Shown here: positions 51,550-60,804 of the stretch, piece after piece
Layout of the letters: every line of letters begins with the position of its first letter
Numbering within the stretch: the first letter of the stretch is position 1
Assembly: GCF_047238305.1 (NCBI RefSeq)
Contig: NZ_JBDFMO010000001.1
Coordinates: 1,736,001 to 1,800,000, forward strand
Source: Ferdinandcohnia sp047238305
Lineage (GTDB): Bacteria > Bacillota > Bacilli > Bacillales > Bacillaceae_L
Direction of reading: 5' to 3'
DNA: 64,000 nt
Translations under genes and position numbers: made by a program
The notes under the pieces: model-generated
Told to the model about the DNA's origin: nothing
Seen by the model: the letters and a program-made list of their open reading frames with translations, nothing else
The model's database searches: none

Positions 51550-52908
51550 TTATCCTAAGTCTTGACCTGTAACAACAATATATCCAATTAAGAATAGATT
51601 CAATATAACAATTATACCAGTACATACCCATGCTACTATTTTTACGGGTAATTTGTTCGCAAACTCACCCATTTTCTTTTTATCGCTTGTAAATAAGACT
51701 AAAGGTATCACGGCAAATGGGAGTGCTAAGCTTAAGACCACTTGACTCCATAATAATAATTCGCCAGTTCCTTTAGAACCCGCCAGCCAAGTTACAATAA
51801 ATGCTGGAATAACAGCCAATAAACGTGTAATTAAGCGGCGAAGCCATGGTGAGATTCGTAAATGAATAAATCCTTCCATAACAATTTGTCCGCTAAGTGT
51901 TCCAGTAATGGTAGCATTTTGACCGGATGCAAGTAAGGCAACAGCGAATAGGGTACTTGCTATACCTACCCCGAGTGTTGGACTAAGTAGTTCATAAGCC
52001 GCTTCAATTTCCGATACATCTAGAGTTGTACCATAAAATGCTGCTGCTCCCAAAATCAAAATAGCAGAATTGATGAGAAAAGCAACGCTTAATGAAAAGG
52101 TAGAATCAATGAGGGAAAATTTAATGGCTTCTCTTTTTCCTTCAGTGGTCCTCCGATATTGTCTGGTTTGCACTATCGAAGAATGCAAATATAAATTGTG
52201 CGGCATCACCGTTGCTCCTAAAATACCTAAAGAAATAAAGAGCATTTGTGGATTTGTTACAATTTCAGGTTTAGGAACAAATCCACCAAATAAGGCGGCA
52301 ATTTCCGGCTTTGAAACAATTACTTCGAATGCAAATACGACAAAGATCGTTACCATTAAAACAATGACAATAGATTCAATAATACGAAAGCTTTTCTTTT
52401 GCAAATAAAGTAAAAGCAAAACATCTAATGTAGTTATGGTTATACCCAGTAATAAAGGGATGCCAAATAATAAATTTAAGGCAATGGCTGAACCAATAAC
52501 CTCGGCTAAGTCTGTTGCAATTATAGCTAATTCGGTTAATATCCAGAGAACAAAGGCTGTTTTCTTCCCGGTTGCATCCCTTGTAGCCTGGGCAAGATCT
52601 CTTCCTGTGACGATTCCAAGTTTTGATGCCAATGCTTGTAAAAGCATCGCAATTAAGTTTGAAAGTAATATGATAATTAACAGAGTGTAACCGAATCGTG
52701 CACCACCAGCGATAGATGTTGCCCAGTTTCCTGGGTCTACGTACCCTACGGCTACTAATGATCCAGGCCCCATAAAGGCAAGTAACTTACGCCAAAATCC
52801 TCCTTTGTTCGGAACACTTACTGTATTATTTACCTCTTCTAAACTTACACTCGAGCTTTGCTTTAACCAGCTATGCTCTTTTGGCTTAAATTCTTGCTCT
52901 TTATCCAT
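51550..52908 (-). CDS. mntH: Manganese transporter MntH (Nramp family)
   Basis: This 452-residue protein has about eleven membrane helices and the Nramp metal motifs: GYVDPGNWATS in helix 1 and MPHNLYLHSS in helix 6. It imports Mn(II), driven by protons. The N-terminal 30 residues are a cytoplasmic tail. ATG 52908 follows AGGAGAGAT. An MntR-like palindrome lies about 45 bp upstream, so it should be repressed at high manganese. Single-gene transcription unit. Confidence 0.95.
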   Translation of the reverse strand: MDKEQEFKPKEHSWLKQSSSVSLEEVNNTVSVPNKGGFWRKLLAFMGPGSLVAVGYVDPGNWATSIAGGARFGYTLLIIILLSNLIAMLLQALASKLGIVTGRDLAQATRDATGKKTAFVLWILTELAIIATDLAEVIGSAIALNLLFGIPLLLGITITTLDVLLLLYLQKKSFRIIESIVIVLMVTIFVVFAFEVIVSKPEIAALFGGFVPKPEIVTNPQMLFISLGILGATVMPHNLYLHSSIVQTRQYRRTTEGKREAIKFSLIDSTFSLSVAFLINSAILILGAAAFYGTTLDVSEIEAAYELLSPTLGVGIASTLFAVALLASGQNATITGTLSGQIVMEGFIHLRISPWLRRLITRLLAVIPAFIVTWLAGSKGTGELLLWSQVVLSLALPFAVIPLVLFTSDKKKMGEFANKLPVKIVAWVCTGIIVILNLFLIGYIVVTGQDLG

Positions 52909-52943
52909 TAATCATCTCTCCTAGAATGTAAATAAAGTTAAAA

Positions 52944-52964
52944 AACTTTCCCTAGGGAAACTTT
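52944..52964. promoter_or_regulatory. MntR-box-like palindrome upstream of mntH
   Basis: AAACTTTCCCTAGGGAAACTT is a near-perfect palindrome centred on CCTAGG; it resembles the MntR operator of B. subtilis mntH (TTTGCCTTAAGGAAAC). Confidence 0.75.
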
Positions 52965-52970
52965 TTGTTT

Positions 52971-53395
52971 GAAAAAGTGACTTAATTTACGAAATCATTT
53001 TAACTCTGATTTTTGCCTTTGTAAATATTTTTGATTGCCCGTAACTTTGGGCGTTAGATAAAGAATTAGCGAGCTATACTGTTGTTATAAACGCATAAAA
53101 CATAGTATTGTTTATTTAAAATTAATATCGTAAATTTGAGTACTATTTCAAAATTAGTGTTCCATTTGTACATGAATGTAATACTACCTACTTGAACAAA
53201 TTGTTTTTGAATGATTTTTATATCTCAATAAAATAGCATATAATGTTTTTGATAAGTTATCATAAATGTTTAAGGGTATTAATATATATTCATTGATTTG
53301 CTATTACCTTATTTCAGTTTGTACCGTCGTGTTACTAATGATTAAAAACGTGTTACTAAGTGATGCGATCCGTCAATGGATTAATGAAATTAAAA
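52971..53395. other. Intergenic region upstream of nikR with an 11-bp direct repeat
   Basis: AT-rich and without a full gene. CGTGTTACTAA occurs twice (about 53329 and 53350), and a 20-codon frame (MIKNVLLSDAIRQWINEIKK) at 53338-53400 ends at the nikR ribosome binding site; it may be a stub or chance. No GTATGA-type NikR palindrome was found. Confidence 0.45.
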
Positions 53396-53409
53396 AATAG
53401 GAGGACATG

Positions 53410-53829
53410 ATGGAAGATTCAATGTTAAAGAGATTTGGTATCTCGATGGAGGGGAATTTACTTCGTAAGTTTGACAGCTTAGTTCAGCAAAAAGGATATG
53501 AAAATCGCTCAGAAGCGATTCGCGATCTTGTTCGTGATGCGCTTATCCAACACTCGTGGGAAAAGGATGATCAAATTGTTGCAGGAAGTATTCTACTATT
53601 CTATGACCATCACAAAAGAAATTTATTAGAAGAGCTGACAAAAGCCCAACACGATATGCATGATATTATTATGTCCACTACACATTTTCATTTGGATCAT
53701 AATAATTGTCTTGAGCTCATTATCGTAAAGGGAAGAACAAAGGACATTCAGGAGCTCAGTAATAAACTTACTAGTTTAAAGGGTGTTCAGTATGGAAAGT
53801 TTACAGTGGCACCAATCGAAACTATATAG
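53410..53829 (+). CDS. nikR: Nickel-responsive regulator NikR
   Basis: This 139-residue protein has a ribbon-helix-helix DNA-binding start (LKRFGISMEGNLLRKFDSL, ENRSEAIRDLVRD) and an ACT-like nickel domain with the ligand cluster THFHLDHNNCLE and a following VKG. NikR binds Ni(II) and represses nickel uptake. ATG 53410 is five bases after AGGAGG; the ATG one codon earlier is too close. It heads the nikABCDE operon, so it is probably autoregulated. Confidence 0.95.
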   Translation: MEDSMLKRFGISMEGNLLRKFDSLVQQKGYENRSEAIRDLVRDALIQHSWEKDDQIVAGSILLFYDHHKRNLLEELTKAQHDMHDIIMSTTHFHLDHNNCLELIIVKGRTKDIQELSNKLTSLKGVQYGKFTVAPIETI

Positions 53830-53886
53830 ATTCTTACATATCAGGAGAATTATCCATTTTTTTAATAAAAATACGGGGTGAATAAT

Positions 53887-55509
53887 TTGAGAAGAAAATC
53901 GTTTGTACTTATTTTAATAGCAATTTTTGTTTTTTTATTCGTGTTAGCAGGCTGTAGTCAATCGAATCCTAATGAATCAAGTGCCGGAATGAGTAACGAT
54001 AACGAAAAGAAAAAAGATGAGCTTGTGTTGGCTCTTGGATCGGAGCCTGAAAAGGGATTTGATCCTACCTCAGGTTGGGGGCGCTATGGTTCACCGCTAT
54101 TCCAAAGCACACTGCTAAAAAGAGATGACAAGCTTAATATTGTCAATGATTTAGCAACCCACTACGAAGTGAGTGAAGATGGTAAAGTTTGGACAGTAAA
54201 TTTGCGTGATGATGTGAAATTCTCAGACGGACAGCCATTAACGGCAGATGATGTCGTATTTACTTTTGATACGGCTGCTAATGCAGGTTCAGTTGTAGAT
54301 CTTAATGTATTGGATAAAGTAGAGAAAGTCGATGATTACACAGTCACATTCACATTAAAAGAGCCTCAATCCACATTTGTTAATACGTTAATCGGAACAG
54401 GGATTGTTCCGAAACATGCCTATGGTGCAGACTATGCGGAAAATCCTATAGGATCGGGGCCATTTCAACTGGTACAGTGGGACAAAGGCCAACAGGTTAT
54501 TGTAGAGGCTAATCCTGAATACTATGACAAGCAGCCATATTTTAAAAAGATCACATTCTTGTTTTTAAGCGAGGATGCATCTTTTGCTGCAGCTCAAGCA
54601 GGAGAGGTTGATCTTGCATCGATACCTGCATCGTTTAGTAATCAGACAGTTCCAGGAATGAAATTAGAATCTGTTCAAACCGTTGATAACCGAGGTATTG
54701 TTTTCCCGTTTGTCAAATCTGGGGAATTCACCGAAGATGGTGATCCAATTGGGAATGATGTGACAGCTGATCCTGCTATTCGGCATGCAATTAATATGGC
54801 TGTAGACCGACAAGCACTTGTTGATGGAGTGTTAGAAGGACAAGGAACACCTGCCTATACCTCCGTGGATGCTCTCCCTTGGTGGAACCCAGATACAGTC
54901 ATTAAAGATGCTGATATGGATGGGGCGCGGAGGCTTTTAGAAGAAGCAGGATGGAAGGATAATGATGGAGATGGAATTCTTGAAAAGGGATCTTTAAAAG
55001 CTGAATTTACTCTTTATTATCCAGCGAATGACGCGGTTAGACAATCCTTATCCATCGCTGTTGCAGATATGATGAAGCCATTAGGTATTCATATAAAATT
55101 AAAAGGCGGAAGCTGGGATGTCATTATGAAGAATATGTATTCGAATGCTGTTCTTCTAGGTTGGGGAAGCCATGACCCACATGAAATGTATAATATTTAT
55201 AGTAGTGAATTCGCAGGAGTAGACTTCTACAACACTGGCTATTACGAAAATAAAACAGTAGATGAATATTTTAAAAAAGCGCTCCGTGCTACAGATGAAA
55301 AAGAAGCAAATGAATATTGGAAAAAAGCTCAATGGGATGGCACAACGGGTTTAAGTGCGAATGGTGATGCTCCTTGGGCATGGTTAGTGAATATAAATCA
55401 CTTATATTTAGTGAAGGATGGATTAGATATTGGAGAACAACGAATCCATGTGCATGGCCATGGCTGGCCAGCTACTGATAACATTACGGAATGGAAATGG
55501 ATTGAGTAA
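53887..55509 (+). CDS. nikA: Nickel/peptide-type ABC transporter substrate-binding lipoprotein
   Basis: This 540-residue lipoprotein has lipobox LAGC and a family 5 (SBP_bac_5) fold: ALGSEPEKGFDP, DLATHYEVSEDGKVWTVNLR, FSDGQPLTADDV and AWLVNINHLYLV. It captures Ni(II), free or chelated by a metallophore or His, outside the membrane and hands it to NikBC. The nickel assignment rests on nikR just upstream; from sequence alone a peptide binder is possible. TTG 53887 has GGGGTG six bases upstream. Confidence 0.9.
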   Translation: MRRKSFVLILIAIFVFLFVLAGCSQSNPNESSAGMSNDNEKKKDELVLALGSEPEKGFDPTSGWGRYGSPLFQSTLLKRDDKLNIVNDLATHYEVSEDGKVWTVNLRDDVKFSDGQPLTADDVVFTFDTAANAGSVVDLNVLDKVEKVDDYTVTFTLKEPQSTFVNTLIGTGIVPKHAYGADYAENPIGSGPFQLVQWDKGQQVIVEANPEYYDKQPYFKKITFLFLSEDASFAAAQAGEVDLASIPASFSNQTVPGMKLESVQTVDNRGIVFPFVKSGEFTEDGDPIGNDVTADPAIRHAINMAVDRQALVDGVLEGQGTPAYTSVDALPWWNPDTVIKDADMDGARRLLEEAGWKDNDGDGILEKGSLKAEFTLYYPANDAVRQSLSIAVADMMKPLGIHIKLKGGSWDVIMKNMYSNAVLLGWGSHDPHEMYNIYSSEFAGVDFYNTGYYENKTVDEYFKKALRATDEKEANEYWKKAQWDGTTGLSANGDAPWAWLVNINHLYLVKDGLDIGEQRIHVHGHGWPATDNITEWKWIE

Positions 55510-55511
55510 CA

Positions 55512-56501
55512 GTGGGAAAAAGTCTTGGGAAATTCCTATTATTAAAAGGAGCAAGAATGGTGACGTTGTTAGTCGCCATCTGCTTCATTTCTTTTCTATT
55601 AATAAAAAATTCTCCGATTGATCCGATTCAAGCTTATATTGGTGCGGATCTGTTGAAGGTTGGTCCTGAACAGCGAGAAATGATTGCCCAATATTGGGGC
55701 CTTGATCAGCCAGTAATGGTGCAATTCTTTAATTGGGGTTCAGCTTTGTTACAAGGAGATTTTGGTACCTCGATGATCTATCGTCGTCCTGTAGCTGATA
55801 TCATTAGTGAACGTTTTCTAAATTCCCTAGCTCTCATGATATCGGCTTGGATTTTATCCGGAATAATCGGTTTCACAATGGGCGTTATTGCTGCAATGAA
55901 AAAGGGTACCTGGATTGATCGATTGATTAAATGGTACTGCTTTACTTTAGCCTCAACTCCAACCTTTTGGATGGGGCTTCTCATACTGATCGTCTTTGCC
56001 GTATGGTTAAAATGGTTTCCAATTGGCATGGGAGTTCCAGCTGGGGTTCTTGCGGAAGATGTTACCCTAGCGGATAAAATCAAGCATCTGATCCTCCCGG
56101 CACTTACACTTAGTATAGTCGGTGTTGCAAACATCGCGATGCATACAAGGCAGAAACTGATTGATGTTCTTGCTAGTGATTATGTCTTATTCGCAAGAGC
56201 GAGAGGTGAACAAGGCTTCGTCCTCTTTTGGAGACATGGATTACGAAACGTAGCCTTACCGGCGATAACCTTGCAATTCGCTGCATTTAGTGAATTGTTT
56301 GGTGGAGCAGTGCTAGCTGAGCAAGTCTTTTCATATCCTGGGCTTGGGCATGCGACGGTAGAGGCAGGCTTAAGAGGAGATGTTCCCCTTTTATTAGGTT
56401 TGGTCCTTTTTAGTACATTATTTGTTTTTACTGGAAATCTAGTAGCTGATTTAATTTACCGAGTTTTAGATCCACGGATGAAAGAGGGGCGTTCGAAATG
56501 A
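55512..56501 (+). CDS. nikB: Nickel ABC transporter permease NikB
   Basis: This 329-residue permease has six membrane helices and the BPD_transp_1 signature near the C-terminal third (ARARGEQGFVLFWRHGLRN). The N-terminal helix and extended loop (INPIQAYIG-like SPIDPIQAY) are typical of NikB/DppB. The GTG start lies two bases after the nikA stop; the last bases overlap nikC as ATGA, so the operon is translationally coupled. Confidence 0.92.
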   Translation: MGKSLGKFLLLKGARMVTLLVAICFISFLLIKNSPIDPIQAYIGADLLKVGPEQREMIAQYWGLDQPVMVQFFNWGSALLQGDFGTSMIYRRPVADIISERFLNSLALMISAWILSGIIGFTMGVIAAMKKGTWIDRLIKWYCFTLASTPTFWMGLLILIVFAVWLKWFPIGMGVPAGVLAEDVTLADKIKHLILPALTLSIVGVANIAMHTRQKLIDVLASDYVLFARARGEQGFVLFWRHGLRNVALPAITLQFAAFSELFGGAVLAEQVFSYPGLGHATVEAGLRGDVPLLLGLVLFSTLFVFTGNLVADLIYRVLDPRMKEGRSK

Positions 56502-57340
56502 ATCATAGTATTAGTAAACGATTCCCTCTGAATAGAAGGCAGTGGACATTGCTTTCGATTCTACTTTCCTTTGTTTTTTTAGTCGCTGTCATTTTAGGAA
56601 GCTTTCTAGTAGATGAAGGAAAAATCGCTACCAATCTACAAAATCGTAATGCTCCCCCATCTTTCAATCGTTTATTTGGCACAGATTGGTTAGGAAGAGA
56701 TATGTTTACACGGACTGTTATGGGACTTTCATTAAGTATATGGGTTGGCTTGATTGGAGCGATAGGTAGTACGACAATTGCTCTTTTCCTAGGCATGGCG
56801 GCAACATTGGGAAAAGTGGCAGATCTTATTGTCACATGGCTCATTGACCTTTTTCTAAGTGTGCCACACCTTGTCACCCTGATTTTAATTGCCTTTACAT
56901 TAGGAGGCGGATTTAAAGGTATTGTGTTGGGGCTAGCATTGACCCATTGGCCAAGCTTAGCTCGGGTTATTCGAGCAGAGGTCATGCAAGTTCGTTCTGC
57001 AGAATATGTACAAGTTTCTAAGAAAATGGGGAAATTCACATGGTGGGTTGCAATGCATCATATTCTCCCCCATGTTTTCCCGCAACTTTTAATTGGTTTT
57101 ATGCTCATGTTTCCTCATGTTATTTTACATGAAGCAGCCATTACATTTTTAGGATTAGGGATGTCTCCTCATGAACCAGCAATCGGGATAATTCTGTCAG
57201 AATCGATGAAATACTTATCGTCAGGTATGTGGTGGCTTGCCTTCTTCCCTGGGCTTTGCTTGCTTTTGATTGTAAGAGCATTTGATCATATTGGAGAAAA
57301 TATTAGAATGCTTATGGATCCGGCTAGGGCACATGATTAA
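56498..57340 (+). CDS. nikC: Nickel ABC transporter permease NikC
   Basis: This 280-residue permease has six helices, the OppC-type N-terminus (NAPPSFNRLFGTDWLGRDMFTR) and the inner-membrane signature VSKKMGKFTWWVAMHHILPH. It forms the pore with NikB. ATGA overlap with nikB. Length normal. Confidence 0.93.
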   Translation: MNHSISKRFPLNRRQWTLLSILLSFVFLVAVILGSFLVDEGKIATNLQNRNAPPSFNRLFGTDWLGRDMFTRTVMGLSLSIWVGLIGAIGSTTIALFLGMAATLGKVADLIVTWLIDLFLSVPHLVTLILIAFTLGGGFKGIVLGLALTHWPSLARVIRAEVMQVRSAEYVQVSKKMGKFTWWVAMHHILPHVFPQLLIGFMLMFPHVILHEAAITFLGLGMSPHEPAIGIILSESMKYLSSGMWWLAFFPGLCLLLIVRAFDHIGENIRMLMDPARAHD

Positions 57341-57358
57341 TAGTAGAGGAGTTGTGAA

Positions 57359-58285
57359 ATGCCTATCCTTGAAGTAGAGAATTTATCAGTATCATTTAAG
57401 CAATATAAAGCTGGATTTAAACAGATTCATAATCAAGTGATTTCAAGTTTAAATATTTCATTAGAAGCAGGAAAAATCCTTGCAGTTGTTGGAGCAAGTG
57501 GATCGGGAAAAAGTCTGCTGGCTCATGCCATTCTTGGTATCCTTCCGAGAAATGCAAGGACGAGTGGAACGATAAAATATGAAGGTGAGATTCTAACATC
57601 TGCTCGCAAAAAGGCATTAAGAGGGAAGGAAATCGCGATTGTTCCTCAATCAGTAAGCTTTCTGGATCCGCTTATGCGAGTTGGGAAACAAGTCCGAACG
57701 TCTGTCAAAGGGAGCGAGAATGCGACTACAGTGCAGCGAGAGGTATTCGAACGCTATCACTTAAGTAATGAAGCTGAAAGGATGTATCCGTTTCAGCTTT
57801 CTGGCGGAATGGCGCGAAGAGTACTTCTCTCGAGTGCTATGGTAAGCGGTGCAAAAGTGATTATAGCGGATGAGCCGACTCCAGGCCTTGATCCCGTCGT
57901 TATGAAAGAGGCTTTACAAAATATCAGAGAGTTTGCTGACAACGGCAGTGCAGTCATGTTCATTACACATGATATCGAATCAGCCCTTCAAATTTCTGAT
58001 AAAATTGCTGTTTTTTATGCAGGAACTACCGTAGAAATTGCTCCAGTAGAAAATTTTACGAACCAGGGAGAGTGGCTAAGACATCCTTATACGAAGGCTT
58101 TGTGGAGAGCTCTACCTCAAAATGAATTTATTCCGATTCCAGGATCACAGCCTCATCCAAGCGAATTGCCAACGGGGTGCTTATTCGCTCCTCGTTGTCC
58201 AATGGCAACCTCTGAATGCCAAGAAAAGAAACCAGAAATGAGAGAACTAAGGGATGGAATGGTGAGGTGTAACCATGCAGATTGA
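57359..58285 (+). CDS. nikD: Nickel ABC transporter ATP-binding protein NikD
   Basis: This 308-residue OppD-type ATPase has Walker A GASGSGKS, signature LSGGMARR, Walker B VIIADEPTPGLDP and the C-terminal oligopeptide extension with the Cys cluster CLFAPRCPMATSEC that may hold an iron-sulfur cluster. GAGGAG precedes the ATG; the gene overlaps nikE by 11 nt. Confidence 0.93.
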   Translation: MPILEVENLSVSFKQYKAGFKQIHNQVISSLNISLEAGKILAVVGASGSGKSLLAHAILGILPRNARTSGTIKYEGEILTSARKKALRGKEIAIVPQSVSFLDPLMRVGKQVRTSVKGSENATTVQREVFERYHLSNEAERMYPFQLSGGMARRVLLSSAMVSGAKVIIADEPTPGLDPVVMKEALQNIREFADNGSAVMFITHDIESALQISDKIAVFYAGTTVEIAPVENFTNQGEWLRHPYTKALWRALPQNEFIPIPGSQPHPSELPTGCLFAPRCPMATSECQEKKPEMRELRDGMVRCNHAD

Positions 58286-58883
58286 AGCAAAAGGGATTGG
58301 ATTTCGTTATGAAAATAGTCCATGGCTTTTTCATGGGATCAATTTTACCTTACATCCAGGTGAAATCGTTGGGATAACCGGACCAAGTGGAAGTGGGAAA
58401 ACAACGTTTTGTCGGATATTAGCTGGATATGAACAGCCTGCTGAGGGAACTATCACGTTTGGTGGGAAACCGTTACGAAAAAACGGCTATCAACCTATTC
58501 AATTAATCTTTCAGCATCCAGAAAAAGCAGTAAATCCTCGTTGGAAGATGAAAAAAACACTAAACGAAGGTTGGAACGCGGATCAAGAATTGCTAGATTT
58601 ATTTGGTATTAAGAAGGAATGGCTAAAGCGATGGCCAAATGAGTTATCTGGAGGAGAGTTGCAGCGATTCTGCGTTGCGCGGGCATTGGGACCGAACACA
58701 CGATTTCTCATTGCAGATGAAATGACAACCATGTTGGATGCGATCACACAAGCTCAGATATGGCATGCCGTACTGCAAATTGCCCAAAAGAGAGACATGG
58801 GAATTGTCGTTGTCAGTCATGAAGCTAAGCTGATTCAAAGAATTTGCCACCGCGTGGTCCAATTCGGCAATTTTAATGCTTAA
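58275..58883 (+). CDS. nikE: Nickel ABC transporter ATP-binding protein NikE
   Basis: This 202-residue ATPase has Walker A GPSGSGKT, signature LSGGELQR, Walker B FLIADEMTTMLD (Glu kept, Pro changed) and the switch His. It lacks the C-terminal oligopeptide extension usual for OppF-type subunits, so it is shorter than typical NikE. It pairs with NikD to energise nickel import. The deviation DEMTTMLD in place of DEPTSALD is also seen in some metal-chelate transporters. Confidence 0.9.
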   Translation: MQIEAKGIGFRYENSPWLFHGINFTLHPGEIVGITGPSGSGKTTFCRILAGYEQPAEGTITFGGKPLRKNGYQPIQLIFQHPEKAVNPRWKMKKTLNEGWNADQELLDLFGIKKEWLKRWPNELSGGELQRFCVARALGPNTRFLIADEMTTMLDAITQAQIWHAVLQIAQKRDMGIVVVSHEAKLIQRICHRVVQFGNFNA

Positions 58884-59005
58884 TACTGTAGAATGGACTT
58901 CTTGGGTTTTTAATTTAGTATCACGGTCTTTTGAAAGAGAAAATGAATTTATGGATGACCTATTCTTTATGAATATAAAACCTGCACTAGAATTGGGAAT
59001 TTGCA

Positions 59006-59881
59006 ATGCCCGCGACAAATGCGATTCTTCCTAGAGTAGTTGAAGAATCTGAGATATTACGGGCAAATAGTTTTATTTCCGTTATGAATGAGACCGTTCA
59101 ATTAGGTGGATGGGCATTAGGCGGATTACTAGTTGCTCTAGTAGGTGGACAAAATGTTATTTGGCTTACCTTTACTTTGTTTATCATTTCTACAATGATG
59201 ATGCTTTGGATTGTGGACGAGACACCTTTCTATGTTAAAAATGAGAAACGAAGAACGGTTGAAGAATTAAAAGAAGGTTGGCTGATGATATGGAGAACTC
59301 CACTTTTTCGAAGTATCCATGTCGTGATATGTATTGAAGCTGTTGCAAACGTCGTTTGGGTAGCAGCGATTCTTTATATTTTTGTTTATGAAGTATTACA
59401 TGTAACCGAAGCATGGTGGGGATATATTAACACTGCTTTTTTTAGCGGTTTGATACTAGGTGGACTGGTCTGTTCAAGGTTTTCAGCAACTATTGAAAAG
59501 AACATGAGGAAGACTGTAGTGTACTCTTCATTCGGTGTCTCGGTAGTGACTGTATTATTTGGATTAAATTCAATCGCCTGGATTGCATTAATCCTTGTTG
59601 TACTTAGCGGTTTAATTGATCAAATGAAAGGTATCACCATACATACGTATTTGCAAAAAGAAGCATCTGCAGAAGATTTACCAAAGATATATAGTGCCCA
59701 ACATGCTATGATTTCATTGGTGTTTGGATTTTCTACTTTACTGTTCGGGGGAATTGTAGAGTACACTAACGCTCAAATTGCATTTATTGTTGCAGGAATA
59801 CTGCTTGTAAGTTCGGGAATTTATCTGTTGACCACTCAAAATCGGTTCCCTGCTCATTATCTAATGGAACGAAAAAAGTAA
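59006..59881 (+). pseudogene. MFS transporter, N-terminally truncated
   Basis: The frame encodes about 291 residues with seven to eight membrane helices of a DHA3-like major-facilitator protein, beginning at a family-internal ATNAILPRVVEESEILRANS segment. Full-length members have about 400 residues, so about 110 N-terminal residues (helices 1-3) are missing. Upstream in frame a TAG occurs at 58988 and the DNA to nikE does not resume the family. There is no ribosome binding site. In staphylococci a similar MFS gene (cntE) beside a nickel/metallophore ABC operon exports the metallophore; whether this one did is unknown. Confidence 0.8.
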
Positions 59882-59997
59882 CCAACACGTGCTAACCTTG
59901 TTCCGCTTCTCACCTTATTGGATTACATTTGGATTGGCACCACCTTGAATAGGGACACATACACTATGGTGCAGCCTATTTGAGGAGGAGAGATCAT

Positions 59998-60225
59998 ATG
60001 GACAGACAAATGTTTGGAATGTTCCCAGGTTATGGCTATGGTCAAGGTGGTTTTTACCCTGGTTATGGCTATGGTCATGGCGGATTTTACCCAGGCTATG
60101 GCTATCACCATGGTCACGGCGGTTATTATCCAGGCTACGGCTATCACCACGGTCATGGCGGATACTATCCAGGCTATGGCTATCACCACGGCCACGGCGG
60201 ATTCTATCCAGGGTTTGGCAGATAA
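59998..60225 (+). CDS. Gly/Tyr/His/Pro repeat protein
   Basis: This 75-residue protein is built of five tandem units of the type PGYGYHHGHGGYY (13-15 residues); early units lack the HHGHGG core, later ones have it. A GAGGAGGAGAG site precedes the ATG by eight bases and a terminator follows. Sequences of this composition occur in Bacillus spore-coat proteins and in His-rich nickel-binding proteins; the position after the nickel operon supports metal binding, but a coat role is as likely. The plus-one frame of the same DNA is an artefact. Confidence 0.75.
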   Translation: MDRQMFGMFPGYGYGQGGFYPGYGYGHGGFYPGYGYHHGHGGYYPGYGYHHGHGGYYPGYGYHHGHGGFYPGFGR

Positions 60226-60244
60226 TTAAAAACGTCTAGTATTG

Positions 60245-60279
60245 AGAGTGCTACTTTCCAATAAGTAGCACTCTTTTTT
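60245..60279 (+). terminator. Terminator of the Gly/Tyr/His gene
   Basis: AGAGTGCTACTT pairs with AAGTAGCACTCT, followed by six T. Confidence 0.92.
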
Positions 60280-60365
60280 CGAGGAATAGCGCACAACGCA
60301 CATAAAAAATATTCGCTATAAGTCGTAATCAATTTAGGAGTCCAACAAACATTTCAAATAAAAAA

Positions 60366-60395
60366 TGAACCTTTTCCACCTCTCATTAGTATAAG
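60366..60395 (+). promoter_or_regulatory. Possible ECF-type promoter before the sigma operon
   Basis: TGAACCTTTT resembles an ECF -35 element, with AGTATAAG about 13 bp further on. It lies about 40 bp upstream of the first gene of an ECF sigma operon, where autoregulation is common. Confidence 0.3.
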
Positions 60396-60426
60396 AAGTA
60401 AGAACAAAAATGAGGGAGTGTTAAAG

Positions 60427-60804
60427 ATGACGACAATCACGGGGATGGTTGTGAGTTCTATTGTTGTTGCGATACTTGGAACGGTTTTCGCGATGGTAAT
60501 TGGTTCAATGAATAAAAAGGTTGTCCGTGATCATAGGGGGAATATTGATTTTACGAAATCAAACATCTATTTTTATTGGTCAAGATGGGATACGATTATT
60601 ACAATAGCAGCTGTGTACACCTTTTTATGTATAACCGGGCTTTTGGTTTTCCTTTTACGAGGGGACACCATCAACAGCCCAATTATCCAATTTTTCATCC
60701 ATCAAACCTTTGTCTTCAGTTTGATAACATTTATTTGGTTCATTACGAAGCTTGCTTATGTATATAAAGGAATAAAAGAGCGGTGGTCTGATGAGTTACA
60801 GTAG
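60427..60804 (+). CDS. Three-helix membrane protein in the ECF sigma operon
   Basis: This 125-residue protein has three membrane helices (about 5-25, 58-80 and 88-115) with a basic loop after the first. GAGGGAG lies eight bases before the ATG at 60427. It overlaps the sigma gene by 14 nt. Position recalls the B. subtilis ylaA-D operon, where small membrane proteins accompany the ECF sigma YlaC. No family recognised; it may regulate the sigma factor. Confidence 0.75.
   Translation: MTTITGMVVSSIVVAILGTVFAMVIGSMNKKVVRDHRGNIDFTKSNIYFYWSRWDTIITIAAVYTFLCITGLLVFLLRGDTINSPIIQFFIHQTFVFSLITFIWFITKLAYVYKGIKERWSDELQ

Noticed and set aside
60014..60229. Second frame in the Gly/Tyr/His gene
   Set aside because: A frame-shifted reading of the repeats; the other frame has a strong ribosome binding site and sensible composition.
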